From the NCBI GenBank assembly GCA_035501615.1, contig DATJVY010000152.1:1-64000 (forward strand): a stretch of 64,000 nt of DNA. The letters are read 5' to 3'. The notes beneath the pieces are model-generated. The model did no database searches. It was not told where the DNA came from and saw only the letters and a list, made by a program, of their open reading frames with translations. Shown one piece after another: positions 34,595 to 43,359 of this stretch. Numbering within the stretch: the first letter of the stretch is position 1; every line of letters begins with the position of its first letter. Origin of the DNA: RPRB01 sp035501615. Lineage in GTDB: Bacteria; Myxococcota; Myxococcia; Myxococcales; Myxococcaceae. The position numbers were made by a program, and so were the translations under genes.

Positions 34595-35338
34595 GTGCCT
34601 CAGGCGCTCTTCCTCGTCGCCCGGAACCTCCCTGTCCGCCACGGCTTCACCCTGCGCTCCGGCGGGGTGAGCGAGGGAAAGCGTGCCTCGCTCGACCTCG
34701 GGCCCGCCGGGGACGCAGGCGCGGACGTGCGCGAGAACCGCTCCAGGCTCGGCCACGCCGCCGGGCTCGACCCCGGTCGCCTCGTGCTGGCCGAGCAGGT
34801 CCACGGCGCCACGGTGGCCCGCGCGCAGGCCGGCGTCCTGCCGGAGGCGGATGCGTTGTGGACCGACGCACCCGACACCTGGATCGGCATCCGGACCGCG
34901 GACTGCGTCCCGGTGCTCCTGGCCAGCGAGGACGGCGCTCGCGTCGCGGCGGTGCACTCCGGCTGGCGAGGGACGGTGGCTCGAATCGGTGCCGTGGCGG
35001 TCGGTGCGCTCGCCGCCGAGGGCGCTCCTGCCCGGACGCTGCGTGCGGCGATTGGCCCGACCATCGGTGCCTGCTGCTACGAGGTGGGAGAGGACCTGGC
35101 GGCGCGCTTCGTCGAGGCCTTCGGCGGTGCGGTGGTGCGTCGCGACGGCTCGCGGCCCAAGCTCGACCTGAGACTGGCGGTGCGGCGGACGCTGATACAG
35201 GCCGGGATCCCCGAGGAGGCCATCGAGGAGGTGCCGGGCTGCAACGCCTGTGAGCCCGAGCGATTCTTCTCGCACCGCAGGGACCGGGGTGGGACCGGTC
35301 GCCACCTGGCGTTCATCGCGCCCGGCCGCCTTTCTTGA
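34595..35338 (+). CDS. YfiH/PgeF-family purine nucleoside phosphorylase (laccase-domain protein)
   Basis: The 247-residue product has the signature blocks of the Cu-oxidase_4 (YfiH) family: LAEQVHGATV, RTADCVPVLL, AAVHSGWRGTV and IGPTIGACCYEVG, which supply the His and Cys zinc ligands. Members were first called polyphenol oxidases but act as purine nucleoside phosphorylases or adenosine deaminases, and PgeF edits peptidoglycan precursors. The start is a GTG. It follows the protease gene closely on the same strand. Confidence 0.9.
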   Translation: MPQALFLVARNLPVRHGFTLRSGGVSEGKRASLDLGPAGDAGADVRENRSRLGHAAGLDPGRLVLAEQVHGATVARAQAGVLPEADALWTDAPDTWIGIRTADCVPVLLASEDGARVAAVHSGWRGTVARIGAVAVGALAAEGAPARTLRAAIGPTIGACCYEVGEDLAARFVEAFGGAVVRRDGSRPKLDLRLAVRRTLIQAGIPEEAIEEVPGCNACEPERFFSHRRDRGGTGRHLAFIAPGRLS

Positions 35339-35387
35339 CCCTCCCGCAAGCGGGTCCGTACACTGCCACCGGAATCGGCGTGTTCCC

Positions 35388-36158
35388 GTGCATCGGCTCC
35401 GCTCCTCGTCCGTCCTGACGCTGTCCCTGTGCGCCGTGGGCTGTGCCTCGGACGCTGCGAGCAAGAGCGAGGTGCGGACGCTGCAAGCTTCTGTGAAGCA
35501 GCTCCAGGACGAGAATCTGAAGCTCCTCGAGCGCGTGCAGGCGCTCGAGGCCGACCACGCGGCAGCCCGCGCGGGCGCGCGGCAGCCGCTCGGCCCGCTG
35601 CTTGCCGCCGCCTCCACGGCCAGCGGAACCGAGATGCCCTCCCTCGCGGTGGTGAAGCTCAAGCCGCGGGCCGCGCCGCCCATCGACGTGCGCACGCCGG
35701 TGCAAGAGCCGGACGGTGAGCTGGTCGCGGCGCTGTCTCGCTCCAGCACCGCGGCGGCCGATGCGCCGGACGCCACCCAGCTCGACGGCGAGTTCGCGCA
35801 GGCCCAGGAGGCGCTCCGGACCGGGAACCTCGGCGGGGGCGTGGAGCGGATGGAGCGCTTTGCCGAGACGCATCCCAGGGACCCGCGCGCCGACGACGCC
35901 CTCTACCTGGCCGCCCTGGGCGAGCTGGGCCAGGACGAGCCGGCCCGTGCCGCCCGGCTGCTCGAGACGGTGCTCCAGCGCTACCCGGCCGGAGACGTCG
36001 TGCAGCAGTCGATGCTGAAGCTCGCCGATTGCCGGATCCGGCTCAAGCAGCCCGCCGAGGCGCGTGCCCTCCTCGCGCGCATCGTGACCACCTTTCCCGG
36101 AACGCCCGCGGCCACCGAGGCCGAGGCGCGCCTGGCCCGTCTGCCGAGGACCCCCTGA
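35388..36158 (+). CDS. TPR lipoprotein with coiled coil (CpoB/YbgF-like)
   Basis: The 256-residue product has a lipoprotein signal (VLTLSLCAVGC), a short coiled coil (KSEVRTLQASVKQLQDENLK), a low-complexity linker and C-terminal TPRs (LDGEFAQAQEALRTGNLGGG onward, ending in FPGTPAATEAEARLARL). This is the layout of CpoB/YbgF, which coordinates peptidoglycan synthesis with outer-membrane constriction. The stop overlaps the next start by one base (TGATG), so it is co-translated with the LysM protein, another cell-wall protein. Confidence 0.82.
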   Translation: MHRLRSSSVLTLSLCAVGCASDAASKSEVRTLQASVKQLQDENLKLLERVQALEADHAAARAGARQPLGPLLAAASTASGTEMPSLAVVKLKPRAAPPIDVRTPVQEPDGELVAALSRSSTAAADAPDATQLDGEFAQAQEALRTGNLGGGVERMERFAETHPRDPRADDALYLAALGELGQDEPARAARLLETVLQRYPAGDVVQQSMLKLADCRIRLKQPAEARALLARIVTTFPGTPAATEAEARLARLPRTP

Positions 36159-37327
36159 TGAGAGCGTCGTTCCTGATCCTGTTCCTCGCCGCATCGGTCG
36201 CCGGGGCCCAGGCCCCCGCGGGCGGCGGCACCGAGGTCGAAGGCACCGAGGTGAAGCAGCCGCCGCCGGACCAGGGGCAGGCGAAGGCCGCTCCCAGCGA
36301 GCAGGAGCAGGCGCCCGGCCAGGTGCACACGGTCGAGAAGGGCGACACCCTCTGGGACCTCTCGAGCAAGTACCTGGGCAGCCCGTGGTACTGGCCGAAG
36401 GTCTGGTCCTACAACCCGCAGATCGCCAACCCCCACTGGATCTACCCCGGCAACCAGGTGCGCTTCTTCCCCGGGAACGGTGAGGAGACCCCGGCCCGCG
36501 CCGAGCAGGTGCCCGCGGGCGAGGAGGACGAGCTGCAGGCCGGCGAGGCCCTGAGCAGCGACGAGGAGATCCAGGTCGTCCGGCTTCCTCTCGAGGTCAA
36601 GACCAAGGAGATCGTCGTCCGGGACGGCTTCGCGACCCCGAAGGAGGTCGAGGCCGCCGGGACCCTGGTGGGGAGCTACGCCGAGTCGGAGATGCTCTCG
36701 GCGAACGACATCGTCTACCTGGACTTCAAGGACAAGAGCGCGGTCCAGGTCGGCGCGAGCTACCTCATCTACCGGACCGTCGGCGACGTGCGGAACCCGC
36801 GCACGGGCAAGTTCCTCGGCTACCAGACGCAGGTCCTGGGGACGGTGAAGATCAACCGCACCAGCGAGCCAAAGGTCCGGGCGGTCATCGAGAAGTCCTT
36901 CGACGAGATCGGCCGCGGGGCTCGCATCGGTCCCGCCCGGGAGCGGCTCTTCGAGACCGTGGGGCCGGTTCCCAACGCGGCGGCGATCCCCAACCTGACC
37001 ATCGTCGCCATCCTGAACCCGAACGTCACCATGACGGGGGAGCACACGCGGGTCCTGGTCGACGCAGGCAGCACCCAGGGCGTCCAGGTCGGCAACGTCT
37101 TCACCATCATCCGGCAGATCGACCCCATCACGTCCGGGGTGGGAGTCGATCCGAGCGACAACCAGGACCTGAGCCTCCCGGTGGAGGAGGTCGGCCGGTG
37201 CATGGCGGTCGACGTCCGGGAGATGGTGACCACCTGCCTGCTGCTCAAGTCGCTCCGGGAGGTCGTCGCCGGGGACCGTGCCGAGCTGCGCGCGGGCGGC
37301 CCACAAACGGCTGGCATCACGAAGTAA
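36158..37327 (+). CDS. Exported LysM-domain protein
   Basis: The 389-residue product has a signal peptide (RASFLILFLAASVAGAQ), an acidic linker and one LysM domain (HTVEKGDTLWDLSSKYLG, then WSYNP and NPHWIYPGNQVRFF), followed by a C-terminal region of about 250 residues with beta-rich repeats and no recognised domain. LysM binds peptidoglycan, so it is probably periplasmic. It pairs with the CpoB-like lipoprotein upstream and ends before a GC hairpin. Confidence 0.85.
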   Translation: MRASFLILFLAASVAGAQAPAGGGTEVEGTEVKQPPPDQGQAKAAPSEQEQAPGQVHTVEKGDTLWDLSSKYLGSPWYWPKVWSYNPQIANPHWIYPGNQVRFFPGNGEETPARAEQVPAGEEDELQAGEALSSDEEIQVVRLPLEVKTKEIVVRDGFATPKEVEAAGTLVGSYAESEMLSANDIVYLDFKDKSAVQVGASYLIYRTVGDVRNPRTGKFLGYQTQVLGTVKINRTSEPKVRAVIEKSFDEIGRGARIGPARERLFETVGPVPNAAAIPNLTIVAILNPNVTMTGEHTRVLVDAGSTQGVQVGNVFTIIRQIDPITSGVGVDPSDNQDLSLPVEEVGRCMAVDVREMVTTCLLLKSLREVVAGDRAELRAGGPQTAGITK

Positions 37328-37339
37328 TTTCCAGTCCCG

Positions 37340-37363
37340 GACCCCCGCCCTGCCGAGGGGGTC
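37340..37363. terminator. Hairpin after the LysM gene
   Basis: GACCCCC (37340-37346) pairs perfectly with GGGGGTC (37357-37363) around a 10-base loop, 12 bases after the stop. No T-run follows. Confidence 0.45.
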
Positions 37364-37365
37364 GC

Positions 37366-37394
37366 TTGACCGGATGGGGACGGACGCTTATGTC
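37366..37394 (+). promoter_or_regulatory. Candidate sigma-70 promoter for dprA-topA
   Basis: TTGACC (37366-37371) and TATGTC (37389-37394) are 17 bases apart, directly after the hairpin and about 70 bases before dprA. A TATATA at about 37427-37432 could be a second -10. Confidence 0.4.
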
Positions 37395-37465
37395 TGCCCG
37401 CCGCTTCCGGCCGGTCGGTCCACTTCTATATAGGTGGCCCGGCACTGGCAGGGGGCGGGCCCGCG

Positions 37466-38578
37466 ATGGTCACCCCTCCGCTTCCCAGCGCCGAACGCAC
37501 TGCGCTCCTGGCCCTCTGGGCGGTTCCCGGTATCGGGAGCGTCGGCCTTGGGGGGATGCGCGCCTGGGCGGCCGGGCGGTGGCAGGACCTCCTCGACACG
37601 CCGGCACGCGACTGGGTGGACGGCCTTCCGGCGAGTGACCTCGTCCGCGCGCGGCTCCGGGCGGCCGGGACGCTCCGCGCCGTGGCCGACGAGGTGCGGG
37701 ACCGCGCCGCGCAGGGAGACATGCAGGTGGTTCATCCGGGCGACCCTGGCTACCCGGACCGGCTCGCCGAGATCCGCGATGCGCCTCCGGTGCTCTTCAT
37801 GCGGGGCGCGCCGGCGCGGCCGCGGCGCCGGCTCGCGATGGTGGGAACCCGGCATCCCGAGCAGGGCTTCCTCCGGCACGCCCGTGCCTTCGCCGCCGCG
37901 GTCTCCGCCGGTGGGGCGGGTGTCGTCTCCGGCGCGGCGGCGGGGGTGGACCGGGCGTGCCACCTCGGCGCGCTCGACGTCGGCGGCGAGACCTGGGCCT
38001 TCCTCGGCTCGGCGCTCGACGTGGTGGATGGTGCCCAGGCGCGTCTGGTGCCCGGCATCCTGGACGGTGGCGGCGCGGTGTACAGCGAGCTTCCGCCGGG
38101 AATCCGCGCGAGCAAGCAGACGTTCCCCCGGCGAAACCGACTCATTGCTGGTGCATCGGATGTCGTCCTGATCCTCCGGGCGGGGGAGAACAGCGGGACG
38201 AGATACACGATCGCCGCGGCACGAGATCAGGGTCGCCCCATCCTCGCCCTCCCGGGAGAGACCTGGGCCCGGTCGGCGCAGCTCTGCAACCGGGTCGTGG
38301 CGCGAGGGGTGGGCCGGCTGTGCATGGGCCCGGAGGACGCGCTCCGGGCGGTGGGCCTCGACGCGAAGTCGGTCGCGGAGCCCGGACCGGGGCCGATGCC
38401 GGGCCTGTCCGAGGTCGCCGGGCAGCTGTACCGGCTGCTCGGGCGGGAGCCACGGCCGATCGAGGCGCTGGAGGAGGGCGCGGGACTGGAGCCAGGGTCG
38501 GCGGTGAGCGCGCTGTGCGAGCTGGAGCTGCTGGGACTGGCGGTCCAGGTCCCGGGCAGGCTGTATCAACGGGTGTGA
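37466..38578 (+). CDS. dprA: DNA-processing protein DprA
   Basis: The 370-residue product has the N-terminal helix-hairpin region (LWAVPGIGSVGLGGMRAW), the extended Rossmann core with AMVGTRHPEQ in place of the usual GSR, VVSGAAAGVDRACHLGAL and FPRRNRLIAGASDVVLIL, and a C-terminal winged-helix region. It loads RecA onto incoming single-stranded DNA in transformation. The core motif deviations are mild, so function is expected. Eight bases separate it from topA, its frequent neighbour. Confidence 0.92.
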   Translation: MVTPPLPSAERTALLALWAVPGIGSVGLGGMRAWAAGRWQDLLDTPARDWVDGLPASDLVRARLRAAGTLRAVADEVRDRAAQGDMQVVHPGDPGYPDRLAEIRDAPPVLFMRGAPARPRRRLAMVGTRHPEQGFLRHARAFAAAVSAGGAGVVSGAAAGVDRACHLGALDVGGETWAFLGSALDVVDGAQARLVPGILDGGGAVYSELPPGIRASKQTFPRRNRLIAGASDVVLILRAGENSGTRYTIAAARDQGRPILALPGETWARSAQLCNRVVARGVGRLCMGPEDALRAVGLDAKSVAEPGPGPMPGLSEVAGQLYRLLGREPRPIEALEEGAGLEPGSAVSALCELELLGLAVQVPGRLYQRV

Positions 38579-38586
38579 GGAACGAG

Positions 38587-41067
38587 ATGCCGACGACACG
38601 GAACAAGAAGGTCGACACGGGGGCGTCCCCGGCCGGCAAGGCGAAGAAGCCTGCGGCCGGCAAGGCTGCTCCGGCGGTGAAGGCCAAGAAGGGTGCCTCC
38701 CCGGCGAAGCCTGCCGGCAGGCGGCGCACCCTCGCCGTGGTGCATGCCGACGCGACTCCCACCCCGCGCCGCGGTGCGCGCTACCTGGTCGTGGTCGAGT
38801 CGCCGGCGAAGGCGAAGACCATCAAGAAGTACTTGGGCTCTGGCTACGCGGTGAAGGCCTCGGTCGGTCACGTCAAGGATCTGCCCAAGAGCAAGATGGG
38901 CATCGACGTGGAGCACGGGTTCCGGCCCGAGTACCACGTCATTCCCAGCAAGGAGAAGGCGCTCGGCGAGCTGAAGAAGGCCGCCGTCGGCGCGGAGCGG
39001 GTGTTCCTGGCCACCGACCCCGATCGGGAAGGCGAGGCGATCGCCTGGCACCTGAACGAGGAGCTGCGCCATCCCGACGTGGTGCGGGTGCTGTTCAACG
39101 AGATCACGAAGAAGGCGATCCAGGAGGCCATCGCCCACCCGCGCCGGCTCGACCAGAAGAAGTACGACTCGCAGCAGACGAGGCGCATCCTCGACCGGCT
39201 GGTGGGCTACCAGATCAGCCCGCTGCTCTGGAAGAAGGTGCGGCGTGGCCTGTCGGCGGGCCGGGTGCAGTCGGTCGCGGTGCGGCTGATCGTCGAGCGG
39301 GAGCGGGAGATCCGGGCCTTCGTCCCGGTGGAGTACTGGACCATCGAGGCCGAGCTGGAGGGGAAGGCCCCGCCGTCGTTCCGGGCGCGGCTGGCGAAGC
39401 TGGACGGCAAGAAGGCCGAGGTCTCGGACCAGGCCACCGCGACCGCGCTGGTGGAGGAGCTCCGCACGGCCCACTTCCGGGTGGAGACGGTGGAGCGGCG
39501 CGAGCGGCGGCGCAATCCTGCGGCGCCGTTCATCACCAGCAAGCTCCAGCAGGAGGCCGCCAACCGGCTCCACTTCACGGCCAAGAAGACGATGACCCTG
39601 GCCCAGCGCCTCTACGAGGGCGTGGAGCTCGGCGAGGAGGGGCAGACCGCGCTCATCACCTACATGCGGACCGACTCGGTTCGCCTCTCCGACGACGCGG
39701 TGAAGGCGGTGCGCAGCCACATCGCCGAGACCTACGGGAAGGGGGCGCTCCCCGACGACCCGGTGGTCTACCGGAGCCGGAAGACGGCCCAGGACGCGCA
39801 CGAGGCCATCCGCCCCGTGTCGCTGGAGTGGACGCCGGATCGGGTGCGGCCGTTCCTCGAGCCCGACATGGCGAGGCTCTACGAGCTGATCTGGAACCGC
39901 TTCGTGGCCTGCCAGATGAAGCCCGCGGTCTACGACCAGACCACGGTGGAGATCGCCGCCGGCCGCGCGACGTTCCGGGCCGCTGGCTCGATCCTCAAGT
40001 TCGCGGGGTATCTCGCGGTGTACGGCCTCGTGCCGACCGACGAGGAGCCCGAGCAGGGGCCCGGCGAGGAGCGCTCCGACGACGGCAACGTCCAGCTGCC
40101 GGAGCTCGCCGAGGGCGACCCGCTGCGGCTGGTGGGGCAGGGGCTCGTGCCCGAGCAGCACTTCACCCAGCCGCCTCCGCGATTCACCGAAGCCTCGCTG
40201 GTCAAGGAGCTGGAGGAGGATGGCATCGGTCGCCCGTCCACCTATGCCTCGATCCTCTCGGTCATCCAGGACAAGAAGTACGTGGAGAAGATCGAGGGCC
40301 GCTTCCATCCGACCGAGCTCGGGAAGATCACCACCGAGGAGCTGGTGAAGCACTTCCCCTCGGAGATGGACGTCACCTTCACCGCGGGGATGGAGGAGCA
40401 GCTCGACCAGATCTCCGACGGCGAGGTGGACTGGCGCCGCGTGCTGAAGGACTTCTACGGTCCGTTCCAGGCCACGCTGGCCAAGGCCGAGCTGGAGATG
40501 CGCGACGTCAAGCGGGAGGAGATCCCCACCGACGTCACCTGCGAGAAGTGCGGAAAGATGATGGCCATCAAGTGGGGGAAGATGGGCCGCTTCCTCGCCT
40601 GCACCGGCTACCCGGAGTGCAAGAACACCAAGGACTTCAAGGAGGTCGACGGGAAGGTGGTTCCGGTGGAGGAGCAACCCACCGACGAGACCTGCGAGAA
40701 GTGCGGCCGGCCGATGGTCATCAAGCGGGGACGGTTCGGGCGCTTCATGGCGTGCTCGGGCTACCCGGAGTGCAAGAGCAGCAAGCCGCTGTCGATCGGC
40801 GTGGCCTGTCCCACCTGCAAGGTGGGCTACCTCACCGAGCGAAGGAGTCGCCGGGGCAAGGTGTTCTTCGGCTGCAACCGGTATCCGGACTGCACCTTCG
40901 CCGCGTGGGACCGCCCGCTGCCCGAGGCGTGTCCCAAGTGCGCCTCGCCGTACCTGCTGCAGAAGTACAGCAGGCGCGACGGCGCGCGCATCGTCTGTCC
41001 GAACAAGGAGTGCGACTACACCCGCCCGGTCGACGAGGGCGGAGTGGCTCCGCCCAGCGCGGCCTGA
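38587..41067 (+). CDS. topA: DNA topoisomerase I
   Basis: The 826-residue product has the Toprim domain (LVVVESPAKAKTIKKYLG; ATDPDREGEAIAW), the active Tyr in ITYMRTDSVRLS, and four C-terminal C4 zinc ribbons between about residues 650 and 810. It relaxes negative supercoils by single-strand passage. An N-terminal extension of about 60 residues rich in Lys/Ala/Pro (KAKKPAAGKAAP) precedes the Toprim domain; it resembles histone-like tails and may add DNA binding. GAGGAACGAG precedes the ATG. Probably co-transcribed with dprA. Confidence 0.96.
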   Translation: MPTTRNKKVDTGASPAGKAKKPAAGKAAPAVKAKKGASPAKPAGRRRTLAVVHADATPTPRRGARYLVVVESPAKAKTIKKYLGSGYAVKASVGHVKDLPKSKMGIDVEHGFRPEYHVIPSKEKALGELKKAAVGAERVFLATDPDREGEAIAWHLNEELRHPDVVRVLFNEITKKAIQEAIAHPRRLDQKKYDSQQTRRILDRLVGYQISPLLWKKVRRGLSAGRVQSVAVRLIVEREREIRAFVPVEYWTIEAELEGKAPPSFRARLAKLDGKKAEVSDQATATALVEELRTAHFRVETVERRERRRNPAAPFITSKLQQEAANRLHFTAKKTMTLAQRLYEGVELGEEGQTALITYMRTDSVRLSDDAVKAVRSHIAETYGKGALPDDPVVYRSRKTAQDAHEAIRPVSLEWTPDRVRPFLEPDMARLYELIWNRFVACQMKPAVYDQTTVEIAAGRATFRAAGSILKFAGYLAVYGLVPTDEEPEQGPGEERSDDGNVQLPELAEGDPLRLVGQGLVPEQHFTQPPPRFTEASLVKELEEDGIGRPSTYASILSVIQDKKYVEKIEGRFHPTELGKITTEELVKHFPSEMDVTFTAGMEEQLDQISDGEVDWRRVLKDFYGPFQATLAKAELEMRDVKREEIPTDVTCEKCGKMMAIKWGKMGRFLACTGYPECKNTKDFKEVDGKVVPVEEQPTDETCEKCGRPMVIKRGRFGRFMACSGYPECKSSKPLSIGVACPTCKVGYLTERRSRRGKVFFGCNRYPDCTFAAWDRPLPEACPKCASPYLLQKYSRRDGARIVCPNKECDYTRPVDEGGVAPPSAA

Positions 41068-41401
41068 GATGGCCTGGTGCAGCGGGTCGAGCCCGGTCGG
41101 CGCGGGCGCGGCCCAGGTGCCCTGCTGGGGGACAGGCATCCGTGGATCTGCTCGGCGGTCCGACATGGGCTCCGGCGGGCGATCGCGGCGCGCGGCGTCC
41201 GGCGGAGCACGTCCCGGGAGCCGGTGCCGTTCTTGACACCCCGGGGGGCGCAAAGGGACGATGTTCCTCGCGTCTTTCCGTGAAGTACCGCTCCCCGCGC
41301 TCCCCGATCACCACGCGTCCCCCGGGGGGTCGCTCCCTTCTCTGCAGCCTGACCGCGCCCGCCCGGAGAGGACGGGCGCCCCGAAAAGGATTCACCCGTC
41401 C
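41068..41401 (+). promoter_or_regulatory. Intergenic region with candidate promoter for the ExbB/ExbD operon
   Basis: This stretch has no convincing gene. It contains a perfect -35 TTGACA at 41233-41238 with a weak -10 (GACGAT) about 18 bases on, placing a transcription start near 41270 and a leader of about 130 bases before the motor genes. Confidence 0.4.
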
Positions 41402-42133
41402 ATGAGCCCGTCGCTGAGCCCTCTGGTCGACGTCGTGCTGGCCGCCGTGCCCGCCGTGAAGGGCGGGGCCACCGACTCGATCGTCCGGTTCTTCAAAGAA
41501 GGTGGTCCGTTCATGTACGTGAACATCTTCTGGATGGCGTGCGCGATCGCGGTCGTGGTCGAGCGCGTCGTCACGTTGATGTTCCGCTACAACCTGAACG
41601 CCGAGCCGTTCATGGAGCAGATCACCAAGCTGGTCCTGACCGGCAACGTGGACCGCGCGGTGAAGCTCTGCGGAGCGGCGCCGAACTCGCCCCTGGCCCG
41701 CGTCATCCGCGCCGGCCTCACCCGCGCCAACCGCGGTGAGATGGAGGTGGCCAAGAGCGTGGAGGAGGCCATCCTCGAGTACACCCCGCCCATCCAGTCG
41801 CGCATCCCCTGGCTCTGGTCGCTGGCGAACATCGCGACCCTGGTGGGACTCCTCGGCACCATCACCGGCCTCATCACGACCTTCCAGTCGCTGGGCAACG
41901 TGCCCGCAGATCAGAAGCAGGCCATCCTCTCCAACGGCATCTCCGAGGCGATGAACAACACCGCCTTCGGTCTCGGCATCGCGGTCTCCTGCATCATCGC
42001 CCACCTGTTCCTCACCGCGTACGCGAAGAAGATGGTGGAGACGGTCGAGCTGAGCGCGCTGAAGCTGGAGAACCTCCTCTCCCGGCGCGCCGCGGGCGAG
42101 ACCTCGGCGATGGACTTCGAGCGCTCGGCGTAG
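41402..42133 (+). CDS. MotA/TolQ/ExbB proton-channel protein
   Basis: The 243-residue product has the three membrane segments of the family: NIFWMACAIAVVVERVV near residue 40, then LANIATLVGLLGTITGLITT and AFGLGIAVSCIIAHLFLTAY. The conserved channel-lining GLLGTITGLI is intact. It forms the stator pentamer around ExbD/TolR and converts proton flow to force across the periplasm. Two ExbD-type genes follow, the composition of the Myxococcus AglRQS gliding motor as well as of some Tol systems. AAAAGGA lies about 12 bases upstream of the ATG. Confidence 0.92.
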   Translation: MSPSLSPLVDVVLAAVPAVKGGATDSIVRFFKEGGPFMYVNIFWMACAIAVVVERVVTLMFRYNLNAEPFMEQITKLVLTGNVDRAVKLCGAAPNSPLARVIRAGLTRANRGEMEVAKSVEEAILEYTPPIQSRIPWLWSLANIATLVGLLGTITGLITTFQSLGNVPADQKQAILSNGISEAMNNTAFGLGIAVSCIIAHLFLTAYAKKMVETVELSALKLENLLSRRAAGETSAMDFERSA

Positions 42134-42167
42134 CCGACGCACCCAGGAACGAGGTCGCCGCCAGCCC

Positions 42168-42707
42168 ATGGCGTTCTTCTACAGCAAGCGGAAGCTCCGG
42201 ATCCGGGACCGCGACGATGGCGGCGAGCTGAACATCGTCCCCTACCTCGACATCCTCATGAACCTCATCATGTTCATGCTGCTGTCGATCACCGGCCTGT
42301 CGGCGTTCGGCATCCTGAACGTGAACGCTCCGAACTACGGCGGGCCGACGACCCAGGTCACCGAGGAGGGTGACAAGCCGAAGCTCCTCCTCACGGTGCT
42401 GATCTCCAAGAAGGGGTTCTACGTCGCGGCCACCGGCGGAGTGCTCGGGCAGCAGCAGAACCAGCCCAGTCCCGCCGAGGCGCCGCCGAGCATCCCCAAG
42501 AAGGCGGACGGCAGCTACGACTACTCCGCGCTCACCGAGTCGATGGTGAACGTCAAGAAGGAGTTCCCCTCCGAGTCCAAGGTCATCGTCGGCGCCGAGG
42601 GCGACATCCCCTACGAGATCCTCGTCCAGACCATGGACGCCATCCGCGAGACGCCCGGCCGCGAGCGGAAGCTGCTCTTCACCGACGTCACCCTGGGAGC
42701 GATGTGA
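42168..42707 (+). CDS. ExbD/TolR family protein 1
   Basis: The 179-residue product has one N-terminal membrane helix (NIVPYLDILMNLIMFMLLSI) carrying the proton-binding Asp28, then a periplasmic domain. An insert with Gln/Pro-rich sequence (GVLGQQQNQPSPAEAPPS) sits in the periplasmic part. It pairs with the ExbB-like protein to form a proton-driven motor. Its stop overlaps the start of the second ExbD gene (TGATG). Confidence 0.9.
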   Translation: MAFFYSKRKLRIRDRDDGGELNIVPYLDILMNLIMFMLLSITGLSAFGILNVNAPNYGGPTTQVTEEGDKPKLLLTVLISKKGFYVAATGGVLGQQQNQPSPAEAPPSIPKKADGSYDYSALTESMVNVKKEFPSESKVIVGAEGDIPYEILVQTMDAIRETPGRERKLLFTDVTLGAM

Positions 42708-43294
42708 TGGCCGCCCCGGTCGCACGCCCACCCGAGCTGGACGAAGAGACGCTGCAGCGGCTGATGTTCCGCCAGGCGCTGGCCCGCAAGAAGCGCAAGG
42801 AGCGGGAGATCGCCGGGGAGATCGAGGGGCTGAACCTCACCGCGATGATGGACATGCTGACCATCATCCTGGTCTTCCTCCTCAAGTCCTACGCCGCCTC
42901 CGCCATCTCGCTGACCCAGAGCGAGGACATCAAGCCGCCCATCTCCAGCACTCGCGCCGTGCCCAAGGACACGGTGGCGGTGACCATCACCCCGAAGGAC
43001 ATCCTGGTCGGTGACCGGGTGGTGGTCGAGCTGCAGAACGGACAGGTCCCGCCGAGCCTCCTCGACGGTCGGCTGGTGAAGCCGCTGGACGTGGCGCTGC
43101 GCCGCGAGGTGGAGAAGCTCAAGCTCATCGCCTCGCGCAATCCCGCCGCGCCGTTCAGCAGGGAGCTTTCGGTCATCGGCGACCGGAAGATCCCCTACGA
43201 CCTGCTCCTCACCGTCCTCTACACGGCGGGGCAGGCCGAGCTCGAGAACTACCGCTTCGTGGTGCTCCAGAAGGGCGAGGGCACGGAGGGGTAG
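42707..43294 (+). CDS. ExbD/TolR family protein 2
   Basis: The 195-residue product has an acidic/basic cytoplasmic start, a membrane helix (LNLTAMMDMLTIILVFLLKS) with the channel Asp49, and a periplasmic domain ending in NYRFVVLQKGEG. It shares little sequence with the first copy, so the two are old paralogues with separate roles. The ATG overlaps the stop of the first copy, ensuring balanced translation. Confidence 0.9.
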   Translation: MAAPVARPPELDEETLQRLMFRQALARKKRKEREIAGEIEGLNLTAMMDMLTIILVFLLKSYAASAISLTQSEDIKPPISSTRAVPKDTVAVTITPKDILVGDRVVVELQNGQVPPSLLDGRLVKPLDVALRREVEKLKLIASRNPAAPFSRELSVIGDRKIPYDLLLTVLYTAGQAELENYRFVVLQKGEGTEG

Positions 43295-43359
43295 AGGGCG
43301 GCGCGCCCTGGTCCACGTGGGGGTTGCAGGAGGCGTCCCTTTGGGCCAGGACTGCAGCC

